NCBI GenBank assembly: GCA_958295825.1
Contig: OY282375.1
Location: 2,713,489-2,777,488, forward strand
Source: an uncultured Candidatus Entotheonella sp.
GTDB lineage: Bacteria; Tectomicrobia; Entotheonellia; Entotheonellales; Entotheonellaceae
Direction of reading: 5' to 3'
Length of the DNA stretch: 64,000 nucleotides
Both the position numbers and the translations under genes were made by a program. Positions within the stretch are counted from its first letter, which is position 1; every line of letters begins with the position of its first letter. Positions 44,962 through 54,577 of this stretch are shown here, in pieces. The notes beneath the pieces were generated by a model. That model saw nothing but the letters and a program-made list of their open reading frames with translations, was not told the origin of the DNA and did no database searches.

Positions 44962-45008
44962 AAAAGGCAGGGCAGTCCTCAAGGAGAGGAACCGCCCGGC
45001 CTTTTGCG
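44962..45008 (+). terminator. Strong hairpin next to IS copy 3, terminator-like
   Basis: CAAAAGGCAGGGC and GCCCGGCCTTTTG pair around a loop of about 20 bases, and GCGTTTT follows on the plus strand. The stem is nearly palindromic, so it may act on both strands. Confidence 0.4.
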
Positions 45009-45049
45009 TTTTGGGATGCTGGTGAGGATTGGCTCGGGAAACTGGGGCA

Positions 45050-45215
45050 GTAGAGGTCTGCACGCGTGCCTGGCGTTTGCGGGCAGCCCGGTTACGGCGG
45101 CGATGGCGGGCCAGCGCTTGACGCACAGCTCGACCGGCTCTCGGGGATCGAAATTGATGCGGATGTCGTCGATTCGGACAACAACCGGGTTCGCATGTTG
45201 ACGCCCGACGGGTAA
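45050..45215 (+). pseudogene. NHL-repeat protein C-terminal relic
   Basis: CGQPGYGGDGGPALDAQLDR followed by LSGIEIDADVVDSDNNRVRM and LTPDG, stop, is one NHL unit of the secreted propeller type (GxPGYxGDGGPA, AxxDxxxxVADSxNNRVR). Everything upstream is replaced by IS copy 3 and its hairpin. A terminator follows 25 bases after the stop. Confidence 0.65.
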
Positions 45216-45240
45216 GCCAGCTGACCCGTGAAACCAGAGG

Positions 45241-45287
45241 GAAGCTGTCCAGCGGTGACACAGCCAGGGCAGCTTCTCTCGTTTTTC
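45241..45287 (+). terminator. Rho-independent terminator after the NHL relic
   Basis: GAAGCTGTCC (45241-45250) pairs with GGGCAGCTTC (45267-45276) with one G-T pair, followed by TCTCG and TTTTT. Its position just behind a plus-strand stop codon fits the end of the lost NHL gene. The MutS-like gene ends on the other strand at 45291. Confidence 0.65.
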
Positions 45288-45290
45288 CAC

Positions 45291-47135
45291 CTACCCTTCT
45301 CTTATAAATACAGGCAGTCCGGCCAAGCGCATAATTTTCAAGGCGTTTGTCGTCGGACATGGTCCCGGACGGAGCCTGTAATCGAACACCATCCGACCGT
45401 CGCTGATTTCCTCCCGGAAATGGAAGTTGCGAATCCCGGGTAGGTCGTCGGCCATGCCGACGAGTTCCAGGTCGTGGGTGGAAATCACCCCGACCCCACG
45501 GCCTTTGGCGAGGGCCTTGATATAGGCGCGGCTGCCGACCAAGCGCTCGTGGTTGTTGGTACCGCGGAAAATTTCGTCTATCAGGTACAGCAGCGGCGCT
45601 TGGTTTTCCGCGTTCAGGGCGGCCAGCAGGGCTTTAAGGCGCCGCACCTCGGCGTAAAAATACGAGATGCCGTCGGTCACCGAATCGGTAATCTGGATAC
45701 ACGTAAACAGCCGCAACGGCACGGTGCGCAGTTCTTCGGCATGCACCGCTGCGCCGGCATAGGCCAAACACAGGTTGACCCCAAGGGTGCGCAGAAACGT
45801 GCTCTTGCCCGACATGTTGGAGCCGGTGATCAGAGCGATAGCCCCCGGCGTGTCGAGCCTGAAATCGTTGTGCACGCGCTCGGCGTCCGGCAACAGCGGA
45901 TGCCCCAGGGCACGCGCCTGCAGAATCAGTCCGTCCTGCGGCACGATCTCTGGAAAGACGCTATCGGGGTGCAGGTAGCTGTGGGTGGCCAAGGCGCTCA
46001 GGGCTTCCAGGTCATACCACGTATGAATCCACACCGGCATTGCGGTCTTGGCCGACGCCTTATACCGGTTCAACCGGTTGGCAAAAAACAAATCCCACGG
46101 CGCCAGGATGTTCACCAGAAAGCCGAGCAGGTGGCTCTGTTGCACGCCGGCAGCGCCCGCGATGCGCACGATCTGGCGCAGCGACGCCGACGGCTTGACG
46201 GCGGCGCGCCAATACGGCTCGCACAGCTTGGCAAGGTGCCGAGTCCTGCCGTATGGGAAGCTCTCCAGGTAGATCAACACGGCGCGCAAGTGCCGCAGCA
46301 CCCTTTCGAGTTGATAGGCATCGGAGAACAGGTGACGGGCTTCCCGGTGCTTGTAGGTATAGAGAACGAGGTAGGCCAGTAACGTTGCGGCCCACAACGG
46401 CGGCAGGTGGCCCAAGGCGTACAGGACGGCGAGCACGATGTTGGTGAGCGCCAAGAGGCCGAGGCCACACACCCACGGCGTCAGCCGCGGCGGCGACTCC
46501 TCCAGTAGCCAGTCGACGATCTTGTCAGCAGACCAGCGCGCCTGCGGCTGAGTGCCGAGCAGGATGCCCTGCAAGTTAAGCCGGTCGCGAAAACGTGCAA
46601 GCGGTATCAGCTCGCGGACGACTTGCTGACGTTCGTGCACCGCTTCGGGGGCATCCAGCGGGTTGAGGAGCCAATTGCGCAGCCGCGCGCAGCCGCCGTA
46701 CGAGGCACTGGTATCCAGGAGATGGTGCACGGAACGCGGGCCGGTGAGGTTAAGGTCGGCGGCGAATGGGTGTTCCGGGTCAGGGGCCATGTCGGGCGGT
46801 TGCGGGATGTTCGCCCAGTCGTGCGTCAGGCGCGCCACGTGGTCGGACTTGATACGTTTCCACACGGTATGCCGGATGCCGCTGCGATACACGCGACGAT
46901 GCCAGACCGCTGCTACCACGAATGCGGCGCCAAACAGGCCGAGTGTGAGCCAGGCGAAGCTGCCGCCGAAAAAGCGCTCAACGACCAGCGCACAGCAAAC
47001 CCCCGTCAGCACCAGGGCGACCCGCAGCCGCGAGAAATTCCGACTCAGTTGGTCCAGGCGGAGCAGACGGCTATCCAGCCGTTTAATCTGGCGTCGTAGC
47101 GCATCCAGTCGGCGTTGGGTGGCGGGTGAAATCAT
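45291..47135 (-). CDS. Membrane-associated MutS-family ATPase
   Basis: About 614 residues. The C-terminal 200 residues are a MutS ATPase: Walker A GSNMSGKSTFLRTLG, then LCLAYAGAAVHAEEL, FTCIQITDSVTDGISYFYAE, Walker B LLYLIDEIFRGTNNHER and ISTHDLELVG. Before it is a MutS core-like helical domain. The mismatch-recognition domain of MutS1 is absent. Two hydrophobic pairs, about residues 40-80 (ALVLTGVCCALVV, LTLGLFGAAFVVAAVW) and 230-275 (WVCGLGLLALTNIVLAVLYA), predict membrane anchoring. Such MutS-like proteins are widespread but of unknown role; mismatch repair is unlikely. ATG 47135 is chosen because the family homology begins soon after; the ribosome site is weak. Confidence 0.82.
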   Translation of the reverse strand: MISPATQRRLDALRRQIKRLDSRLLRLDQLSRNFSRLRVALVLTGVCCALVVERFFGGSFAWLTLGLFGAAFVVAAVWHRRVYRSGIRHTVWKRIKSDHVARLTHDWANIPQPPDMAPDPEHPFAADLNLTGPRSVHHLLDTSASYGGCARLRNWLLNPLDAPEAVHERQQVVRELIPLARFRDRLNLQGILLGTQPQARWSADKIVDWLLEESPPRLTPWVCGLGLLALTNIVLAVLYALGHLPPLWAATLLAYLVLYTYKHREARHLFSDAYQLERVLRHLRAVLIYLESFPYGRTRHLAKLCEPYWRAAVKPSASLRQIVRIAGAAGVQQSHLLGFLVNILAPWDLFFANRLNRYKASAKTAMPVWIHTWYDLEALSALATHSYLHPDSVFPEIVPQDGLILQARALGHPLLPDAERVHNDFRLDTPGAIALITGSNMSGKSTFLRTLGVNLCLAYAGAAVHAEELRTVPLRLFTCIQITDSVTDGISYFYAEVRRLKALLAALNAENQAPLLYLIDEIFRGTNNHERLVGSRAYIKALAKGRGVGVISTHDLELVGMADDLPGIRNFHFREEISDGRMVFDYRLRPGPCPTTNALKIMRLAGLPVFIREG

Positions 47136-47239
47136 CGGAGAGTCGGCTCCACTCTCTGGGAAAATGACTGGCTGGCTGCTGGCGTAACTTGATGGGCAAC
47201 CCAGACGCATGATGTTGTGAGATGGTCTGCTATGCAGAC

Positions 47240-48040
47240 AAGATCAGGAACTTGAACATGGAGCAACGGATATGTTTCACCGACGAGAATCAACAGGTTA
47301 CGTTGGCGCCAGCAGTCTTTCACATCATCGTCCCTAACCTGAAAACCGACTTGCCAAGTTCAAAGCCGGAGAGGGCGACTTTCACGGCGTGCTCTAGGCG
47401 AGGAGTTCGCAGAACTCGAACCGCTGCAGACAGAAGGGAACTTCACGGTCTACAAGCGCGGCCCAGGTTTCGGATCAACGCTGCTGGCGTTGGCGTTCAA
47501 CATGAACTCCAACGCAGTCGTACCAGAGAAGCTGACGTGGTTCCAGAACGCCCAGTTCCGCCAAGCTGTCGCGCACAGTATCGACAAGGATAGGATCATC
47601 GACGAAGTGCAGCACGGACTCGGCTATCCGCAGTGGTCCTCCGTCGGTCCGGCCGCGGGCAGCTTTCACAATCCCGACACGCATTGATTACGAATACGTC
47701 GTCGTCGAAGCCAACCGCATCCTTGATAAGCTTGGCTGGATGGATACCAACGGGGACGGAATACACGAAGACAACAAGGACGACCACCCAAAACAGCGTG
47801 CGTGAGAAAATCGGTAGGATCATCCAGCAGGGCCTTGAGGACATCGGCGTCCAGACGGCATGGGAAGCCGAGATCGACGACCTTTACATCAGGGCCAGTC
47901 AGGAAATCGCCGCCGAGAACGTGCCGGTCGTCTACACGACACAGGGCGAACGATTGAGCGCGGTCCGAAACGTCTTCGGCAACACCACACCCACGTTGTA
48001 CGGGCTCTGGGACATTCGCTACCTGTATCGGACCGATTAG
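47240..48040 (+). pseudogene. Peptide ABC transporter solute-binding protein (family 5), deleted and frameshifted
   Basis: Frames read RLAKFKAGEGDFHGVL, GEEFAELEPLQTEGNFTVYK, RGPGFGSTLLAFNMNSNAVV, WFQNAQFRQAVAHSIDKDRI and GLGYPQWSSVGPAAGSFHNP, then YEYVVVEANRILDKLGWMDT and NGDGIHEDN, then VREKIGRIIQQGLEDIGVQ joined directly to TAWEAEIDDLY and AENVPVVYTTQGERLSAVRN. The order matches oligopeptide-binding proteins with a large internal deletion (about 80 residues) and several frameshifts. Signal peptide and N-terminus are missing. Confidence 0.8.
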
Positions 48041-48059
48041 TAGGGGCGACCGGCCCCGT

Positions 48060-49718
48060 CTAACCTCGTGTCAACCAAGCGAACTGCTGCGGCCGGCGCT
48101 TGGCCTCGGGGTTGATCGTCACGTTGATCAGCGTCGTCTCGTCGCTGTCGAACGATTCTTGCAAAGCTGTCCGCAATTCCTGCGGCGTTTCGGCGTGATA
48201 GCCCTTGCCCCCGAACGCCTCCATCACCTTGTCGTAGCGCGCATTGGGAACGAAAGCGTTGGGCGGATACGATGTCCCATCGGACAGATTGCTGGGGCCG
48301 CCGCCGATGCCGTTGTTGTTGAATACGATCCAGGTGATGGGCAGCTTGTGGCGCACCGCCACTTCGACCTCCAGGCCGTCGAAGCCAAACGCCGCGTCGC
48401 CTTCGAGGGCGATGACGCGCTTGTCCGGATTGGCCACCTGCGCGGCGATGGCAAAGCCCGGCCCCACGCCCATGGTGCCCCATGTCCCCGCGTCAAGGCG
48501 CTTGCGCGGCTCGTAGTTGTCCAGTACCTGACGGCTGATATCCATCGTGCTGGCGCCCTCGGTGACGATGATGGCGTCGTTGGGCAGGAGTTGTTGGATT
48601 TCCTGTAGCGGACGGTAATAGTTCATCGGCACTTCGTCTGACTCCAGCATCGGCACGGTGGCCTCCTGCTTGGCCGCCTTCTCCTTGGCGAGCGCCTGCC
48701 GCCAGGGATTGTCAGCGGTTATCTGCCAGGGATTCTCCTCAAGCTCCGCAACCATTTGCGCCATGACTACCTTGGCATCGCCCACCAAGGGAGCTTCGGA
48801 AGGCACGCTGGAGCCGATTTCCTCAGCGGCCACGTCGAGTTGCACCACCCGCAGGTCCTCCCGAAAACGCGGCGGCAGACCGAAGTGCATGATCCAGTTG
48901 AGGCGGGCACCGATGGTGAATACGAGGTCGGTGTTCTGCAAGGCGTAGGTGCGCGCCGCCGCCATGCTCAGCGGATGCCCGTCGGGGACGACCCCCTTGC
49001 CCATCGGCGACGGCAGGAAGGGCATTTGCGTCTCTTCGATAAACCGCCGCACCTGATCCTCCGCTCCGGCCCAAGCGGCTCCCTTGCCGATGATGGCCAG
49101 CGGCTGGCGCGCCGACTTCAGGGCCGCCAGGGCCGCCTTGATAGCCGACGGATCCACCTGCGGGGCAGGCGGGGCTTCCACCCGCGCCGGATAAGTCAGG
49201 TCATCTTCTTCCAGGCTGCTGGCGATCACGTCGCCCGGCAGGTCGAGGTAAACCGGGCCGGGCCGTCCGGAGATCGAATGGCGCACGGCAGTGGCGATGT
49301 AGCGCGGAATCAGGTCGATGCGCTCCGCCTGTCCCACCCATTTGCAGAACGGCTTGGCGAGGTCCACCTGCGGAGCGGCCTGAAAATCGCCCATGTGGTT
49401 CAGGGCCTGATTGGACGAGCCACCGATCAGCAGCATGGGCCAGCAGTTCGCCCAGGCATTGCCGAGGGCGGAGATGGCGTTGGTCATGCCGGGGCCGGAC
49501 ACCACCAGGCAAGCGCCGACTCGGCCCTTGAGGTACGAAATGGCCTGCGCCGCGTAGCCCGCCGCCTGTTCGTGCCGCGTGCCGATGTAGCGGATGCCTT
49601 CGCTCGCTGCCGCTGCCGCAATCCCGGTGACCGGGATGCCGACCACGCCGAACAATTCATCCACGCCTTGCTGCTTCAGGCAGCGGGCTACCAGCCTCGC
49701 GCCATCGATTTCAGCCAT
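48060..49718 (-). CDS. Thiamine diphosphate enzyme, 2-hydroxyacyl-CoA lyase/oxalyl-CoA decarboxylase type
   Basis: A 552-residue ThDP-dependent enzyme. The N-terminal PYR domain has VDELFGVVGIPVTGIAAAAA, YIGTRHEQAAGYAAQAISYL with the catalytic Glu region, and CLVVSGPGMTNAISALGNAW. The middle domain holds PLAIIGKGAAWAGAEDQVRR. The C-terminal PP domain has the Mg/ThDP motif GDAAFGFDGLEVEVAVRHKL with FNNNGIGGG. These segments follow 2-hydroxyacyl-CoA lyases most closely, with oxalyl-CoA decarboxylase next. ATG 49718 has AGGAG nine bases before it. Substrate choice is inference. The gene is divergent from pilX. Confidence 0.87.
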   Translation of the reverse strand: MAEIDGARLVARCLKQQGVDELFGVVGIPVTGIAAAAASEGIRYIGTRHEQAAGYAAQAISYLKGRVGACLVVSGPGMTNAISALGNAWANCWPMLLIGGSSNQALNHMGDFQAAPQVDLAKPFCKWVGQAERIDLIPRYIATAVRHSISGRPGPVYLDLPGDVIASSLEEDDLTYPARVEAPPAPQVDPSAIKAALAALKSARQPLAIIGKGAAWAGAEDQVRRFIEETQMPFLPSPMGKGVVPDGHPLSMAAARTYALQNTDLVFTIGARLNWIMHFGLPPRFREDLRVVQLDVAAEEIGSSVPSEAPLVGDAKVVMAQMVAELEENPWQITADNPWRQALAKEKAAKQEATVPMLESDEVPMNYYRPLQEIQQLLPNDAIIVTEGASTMDISRQVLDNYEPRKRLDAGTWGTMGVGPGFAIAAQVANPDKRVIALEGDAAFGFDGLEVEVAVRHKLPITWIVFNNNGIGGGPSNLSDGTSYPPNAFVPNARYDKVMEAFGGKGYHAETPQELRTALQESFDSDETTLINVTINPEAKRRPQQFAWLTRG

Positions 49719-49856
49719 GATGTGCTCCTGTCGGAAAATGGGAGATGCGCCTCCCAGTCTGCGTACCGCGCGTTTCGCCGTGGTACAATGACGCCCTTGT
49801 TGGTAAGTGGTTCTGCGGGTTTGGAGGAGTGCGAACCTATTGAAGGGTATCGTGTG

Positions 49857-50501
49857 ATGGGAGAGCATCATACGTCAGCACCGGGGTGGATGCAAACGCG
49901 CTCGGGGCGTCTCGAACACTGCCCGGCCGGTGAGTCGGGCGCCGTGTTGATCCTCAGCTTATTGCTCCTGATGGTGCTGACCCTGCTCGGCGTCGCCGCC
50001 CTGACCAACAGCCGCATCGAACTGCAACTTGCCGCCAATGACCGCGCTCACAAGCAGGCCCTGGCCGCCGCCGTTGCCCTGACAATCGGCGAAACAGTCA
50101 TCGAGTCGTGGACGGATCCTGCTGAACTTGATGAGGACGCCAGCGTTGAGGATGGCCGTTATGGCGTCGGTGAACAGCCGGCGTGGGGCTATCTGAAATG
50201 GGACGCCGCCTGCGACGGGCTGCCCGGCACCTGCAGCGGCGCCGCCGAGTCGGTTTCCGCCAGCCACCTGCCCGCCGGTATGGCCTACGTTTTGAGCGCT
50301 CCACAGACCCTGGTCCCCCGTTACACCATCGAACGCCTGCCTGCCGTACAGGACAGCTATGTGGTCGGCGTGCAGTACCACGGTCCGCGCGAGACCACCT
50401 ATTTCCGCATCTCCGCGCGCGGTGCCGGGATCACGGGCGTTTTTGGCGCCCAGCCCTCGCGGGTCATCTTGCAAAGCATCTACGCCAAGCGGTTCAATTG
50501 A
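49857..50501 (+). CDS. pilX: PilX-like minor pilin assembly protein
   Basis: A 214-residue protein with the PilX N-terminal pattern: a charged lead, then GAVLILSLLLLMVLTLLGVA as the long hydrophobic helix beginning just after a Gly-Ala, followed by NSRIELQLAANDRAHKQALA with the typical ELQLA segment. The remainder is a pilin-like globular domain. It lies 14 bases before a pilY1 gene, the usual pilX-pilY1 neighbourhood of minor pilin operons. No pilV/W/fimT genes are present here. An in-frame TTG at 49821 preceded by no better site is less likely as start. Confidence 0.78.
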   Translation: MGEHHTSAPGWMQTRSGRLEHCPAGESGAVLILSLLLLMVLTLLGVAALTNSRIELQLAANDRAHKQALAAAVALTIGETVIESWTDPAELDEDASVEDGRYGVGEQPAWGYLKWDAACDGLPGTCSGAAESVSASHLPAGMAYVLSAPQTLVPRYTIERLPAVQDSYVVGVQYHGPRETTYFRISARGAGITGVFGAQPSRVILQSIYAKRFN

Positions 50502-50515
50502 CGGTCGGATCACGT

Positions 50516-52130
50516 ATGACGCGGAATACCTGCCTCAACCTGTATGTCGTGAGTGCCATCTCCGCGGGCGTGTTGAGCGGTGTTGGGATGGTATTCGCCG
50601 CCGCGTTGAATTTGAGCCAGGCGCCGTTCGTCGGCCAAGCCGGTTATCGTTCCGCGGCAGGAGTAACGGCCAGCAGCCGAACCGTGCGCGCCGGCACGCG
50701 GCTCTACCAGACACTGTTCGACGCCAACGATTGGCACGGCGACGTGGTGGCCTATGGGCTGGACGAAGCCGGTGGGCTGACCCTTGCCTGGCGGGCCGGT
50801 CCCTTGCTGCAGCAGATCCTGGCGGCGAACGGCCATCAGCGGCGGCAGATTCTCACCTATCACGCCACCACCAGACGGGGCGTGCCGTTTGTGTGGAACG
50901 AGTTATCCGACGGGCAGAGGGACGCCCTGCGGGAGCCGCACGATATAGATGACCAAGCGGCCATAGACCGCCTTACCTATCTGCGCGGCGACCCGTCGAG
51001 GGAAGGCGGGCCCGACGGTTTTCGGCAACGCGGCACCCCTTTGGGCGACTTGGTCCACTCGCGGCCGGTGTTCATTGGCGCGCCGGGGCTCCCGGAGATG
51101 ATCGACCCGCACACCTATCCGGCGTTTCGCAGCGCTCAAACGGGACGTGCACCGATGCTCGTAGTCGGCGGCAACGACGGCTTTGTCCACGTTTTCAATG
51201 CCGCCACCGGTCAGGAACTCATGGCCTACGCGCCGAACGCCGTCTTTCCGCACCTTATCGACTCGACCAAACCGGCATACGCGCACCGCTACTACGTGGA
51301 CGGCTCCCCCACCGCCGCGGACGTGCAGGCGGCCAGCGGCTGGCGACCTGGGTCGTCGGCGGATTGGGCGCCGGCGGCCGCGGCATCTACGCGCTCGACG
51401 TGACCGACCCAGCCCGACTCGCTAATGCGGCGGCGTCCGGCAATCCGGCGCTCATCGTGCAGTGGGAATTTACCGCCGCCGATGACGCTGACCTGGGTTT
51501 CACCTTCAGCCAGCCGTCCGTTGTCCGCATGCAAAATGGCCGCTAGGCGCGGCGCTGTTCGGCAACGGCTACAACAGCCCCAACGACCATGCCGTGCTGT
51601 ATATCATCTTTCTCGACGGCGGCCAGGACGGCGCCTGGACGCAAGGCGTCGATTACGTCCGCATACCGGCCAGTGGCGGCCTGCCCGCCCCTGCCGGCGC
51701 GGCGAACGGCCTGTCGACGCCCGCCGCCGTGGACCCTCGACGGCGACTTTTCCACTGATCTGATCTACGCCGGTGATTTGCAAGGCAACCTTTGGAAATT
51801 CGACGTGAGTAGCCCATTCCCAGGCGATTGGGGCAGCGCATACCACAATGGGGCGACAGCCGGCGCCGATGTTTGTGTGCAATGACGCCGGCGGCCAGCG
51901 CCAAACGATTACGACGCGCCCGGAGGTGGGGCCGCATCCGCTCACGGGCAGCATGGTGTACATTGGTACAGGCAGAAATCTGGAACCGGTGACCACAGTT
52001 CCACCACCCCACAGACCCTCTACGGCCTGTGGGGCCGGAATGCGGCGACGCCGCCGCCATACAGCCGCCTCGACGGATCACTGTTGCGACAGACGATGCA
52101 ACGGCGGGGGAACGTGCGGATCATGGAAAC
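50516..52130 (+). pseudogene. pilY1: PilY1-type pilus tip protein, frameshifted and truncated
   Basis: MTRNTCLNLYVVSAISAGVL with a hydrophobic leader suggests export. The frame is open to 51403 and contains VHSRPVFIGAPG, MLVVGGNDGFVHVFNAATGQ and ELMAYAPNAVFPHLID, the start of the Neisseria PilC/PilY1 beta-propeller. Near 51345 a frame change leads to VVGGLGAGGRGIYALDVTDP; near 51545 another leads to ALFGNGYNSPNDHAVLYIIF, then DLIYAGDLQGNLWKFDVSS. It is truncated by IS1595 transposon C at 52137. The large N-terminal domain of typical PilY1 is absent, so this was a short version. Confidence 0.82.
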
Positions 52131-52197
52131 GCGATTACAAGTTACAGGCTTGACAATTCAGACATAGGGTAGTCCCTTCTCTTTAGGAGGTGACGCC

Positions 52198-52980
52198 ATG
52201 AACCTGATCAGTATTTTCAGCAAGTATCCGACGCAAGAATCCTGCCTTGAACACCTTGAAACCGTCCGTTGGGGGGATAATCCGACCTGCCCGCATTGCA
52301 GGAGCGACAAGGTGGCCCGCAAGAACGAACTGGACAAGGTGGGCCGTTGGAATTGCCACGCTTGCAAGTCCAGCTTCAACGTCCTGTCCGGCACGATCAT
52401 GCAAAAGACCAAAGTCCCTTTGCAAAAGTGGTTCCTGGCAATCGGCTTGATGGCGAACGCCAAGAAACGCCTGTCGAGCTGCCAGCTTGCCCGTGATCTG
52501 GACGTGAGGCAACAAACCGTAGGGTACATGCAAACCCGCATTCGGGTTGCGATGGTGAACCGCGAGCGTCACCTGCTCCAAGGCATCATCGAAGCCGACG
52601 AAACCTATCTGGGCGGCAGGCCGCGCAAGGGCAACCGGCGTGAAGACGACAAGCCCGTCAAGAAAGGACGCGGCACGGCCAAGCGCCTGATCGTCGGCGC
52701 CGTCGAACGCGGCGGCCGCGTAACGGCCCGCACTGCCGCCAAGGTCCGCGGCAAGACCCTGCTCAAGTTCATCAAGGACAACGTGGAACCCGCCGGCTCG
52801 CTGCTGATGACGGACGAATGGAAGGGCTATGGCGGCGTCAAGAACTTCATGCAGCACGCCGTTATCAACCACAGCACGGCCTATGCCGAAGGCTCGGTTC
52901 ACACCAACACGATTGAGGGCTTCTGGTCTTTGCTCAAGCGCGCCTGGTACGGCTCGCATCACCACTACGGCGTACCGTAA
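52198..52980 (+). CDS. IS1595-family transposase, C-terminus altered
   Basis: A 260-residue protein preceded by AGGAGG. The zinc ribbon is intact (TCPHCRSDKVARK and WNCHACKSSFNVLSG). It has the helix-turn-helix region SSCQLARDLDVRQQTVGYMQ and catalytic residues in IIEADETYLGGRPR, LLMTDEWKGYGG and HTNTIEGFWSLLKRAW. After HHHYG the frame ends VP and stop, whereas copy B continues about 40 residues; DNA between here and the methyltransferase start is deleted. All three acidic residues remain, so residual activity is possible. It is closely related to copy B and more distant from copy A. Confidence 0.88.
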   Translation: MNLISIFSKYPTQESCLEHLETVRWGDNPTCPHCRSDKVARKNELDKVGRWNCHACKSSFNVLSGTIMQKTKVPLQKWFLAIGLMANAKKRLSSCQLARDLDVRQQTVGYMQTRIRVAMVNRERHLLQGIIEADETYLGGRPRKGNRREDDKPVKKGRGTAKRLIVGAVERGGRVTARTAAKVRGKTLLKFIKDNVEPAGSLLMTDEWKGYGGVKNFMQHAVINHSTAYAEGSVHTNTIEGFWSLLKRAWYGSHHHYGVP

Positions 52981-53008
52981 CCCTGCTGTACGTCACTGCC
53001 TCACGATC

Positions 53009-54577
53009 ATGCGAGATCACGTGAACCTGGGCAGCGTGGACCTGATTTACCTGGACCCGCCCTTCAACTCGAATCAGGAATACAACGCCATTTGCAGGGA
53101 TGCCACCGGACGCCTGCTGCCTGACCAGATTGAAGCCTTCTGCGACCTGTGGACATTGGACGAGGAGCGCGAACGCGCCATCCGCGGCATGCCGGTGCTC
53201 ATGCGCGAACGCGGCATTGATGACAAGGTGGCTGAGTTCTGGCGTCTTTGGGTGAATGCCTTGCGCGGCACGCAGCCGCGCTTGCTGGCGTATCTGTCCT
53301 ACATGGTAGAGCGCTTGCTGCCAATGAAGCCCATCTTGAAGCCGACTGGCTCCATCTACCTGCATGGTGATCCGACTGCCAGCCACTCTCAAAGTGATGA
53401 TGGACGCCATCTTGGGGCATGAGAACTTCAGAAGCGAGATTACCTGGCGACGCACAAGTTCTCATAACGATTCCAAAGGCTTTGGGCAGGTGAGAGACCT
53501 CATCTTGTCCTCTTCCAAGACATCTGCTAGGACGTGGAATCCGGTGTATGTGCCTCATGATGAGAAATAGGTGTCCGACTTTTACAGACATGAAGACGAG
53601 AAGGGCAGATACAGACTTCACGAAATCATACGCACGGCATCAATGGGAGAAAGGCCGAACCTTGTGTATGAATACAAGGGATATGTCCCAAGATGGGGGT
53701 GGCGTATGAAGCCCGCCAAGTTGCGGGCGTTGGACAGAGAGGGGCGACTTGTAGGGTCTGGCACGGGGCGCCCTGATCGCAAGACCTATCTCTCTGGCGG
53801 GCGACCTGCAACGAATTTGTGGAACGATATTGACAACTTGTCTGGCCGCGCCCGTGAACGCATGGGCTACGCGACGCAAAAGCCCTTGGCGCTGCTTGAG
53901 CGCATCATCAAGGCGAGCAGCAATGAAGGCGACGTGGTATTCGACCCGTTCTGCGGTTGCGCCACCACGCTGGAGGCTGCCCACAGACTGGGGCGGCGCT
54001 GGGTCGGTATCGACATCGCCATTCACGCCGTCAAGCGCGTGGCGAAGGTGCGCCTGCAAGACCGCCTGCGATTGGTGAGGGCAAGGACTTTGAAGTTGAC
54101 GGCGTGCCGCGCACCCTGGAAGGCGCCCGCGACCTGTGGAAGCGTGATCCCTACCACTTCCAGAAATGGGCTGTCGAAGCCGTGGACGGCTTCGTGACAA
54201 CGCGGCGCACGGCAGACGGCGGCATCGACGGACGCTTGTACTTCGCTATGCCGAACGTGGACGACCTGCAAAGCATGGCGATTGAGGTGAAGGGCGGCAA
54301 GAACGTCGGTATTGCCACGCTACGCGCCCTGCGAGGCGTGTTGGAGAACGACGCGGCGCTGAGGGTCGGCCTGCTTATCCTGGAGCCATTGGGCGTAACG
54401 AAGGAACGTAACTTCCATCGCTTCATGGCTGAGGCAGGGGATACCCAGTCCACGTTTGCGCGGCCATACCCCCGTATGCAGCTACGGACGGTTGAAGACA
54501 TTCTGAATGGCAAGGGATTCGACGTGCCGGGCATGGTTGCGCGCGGCACAGGGCAGGGCGTGCTATTAAGCCTGTAA
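53009..54577 (+). pseudogene. DNA methyltransferase with C-terminal PD-(D/E)XK-like domain, frameshifted (copy C)
   Basis: The best preserved version of this cargo. Frame 1: NLGSVDLIYLDPPFNSNQEY, VLMRERGIDDKVAEFWRLWV, ILKPTGSIYLHGDPTASH. A frameshift near 53385 leads to MMDAILGHENFRSEITWRRT and a stop at 53568; reading resumes with DFYRHEDEKGRYRLHEIIRT, RERMGYATQKPLALLERIIK and DPFCGCATTLEAAHRLGRRW (SAM motif). A frameshift near 54075 leads to the C-terminal domain VDGFVTTRRTADGGIDGRLY, SMAIEVKGGKNVG and LRALRGVLENDAALRVGLLI, ending LLSL. The catalytic-motif-first order makes it beta class; the final domain resembles Mrr-type nucleases. Three changes would restore one protein of about 500 residues. 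Confidence 0.82.

Noticed and set aside
48756..50501. A 581-codon plus-strand frame
   Set aside because: Its first two thirds are antisense to the ThDP enzyme; only the part from 49857 is real (pilX).
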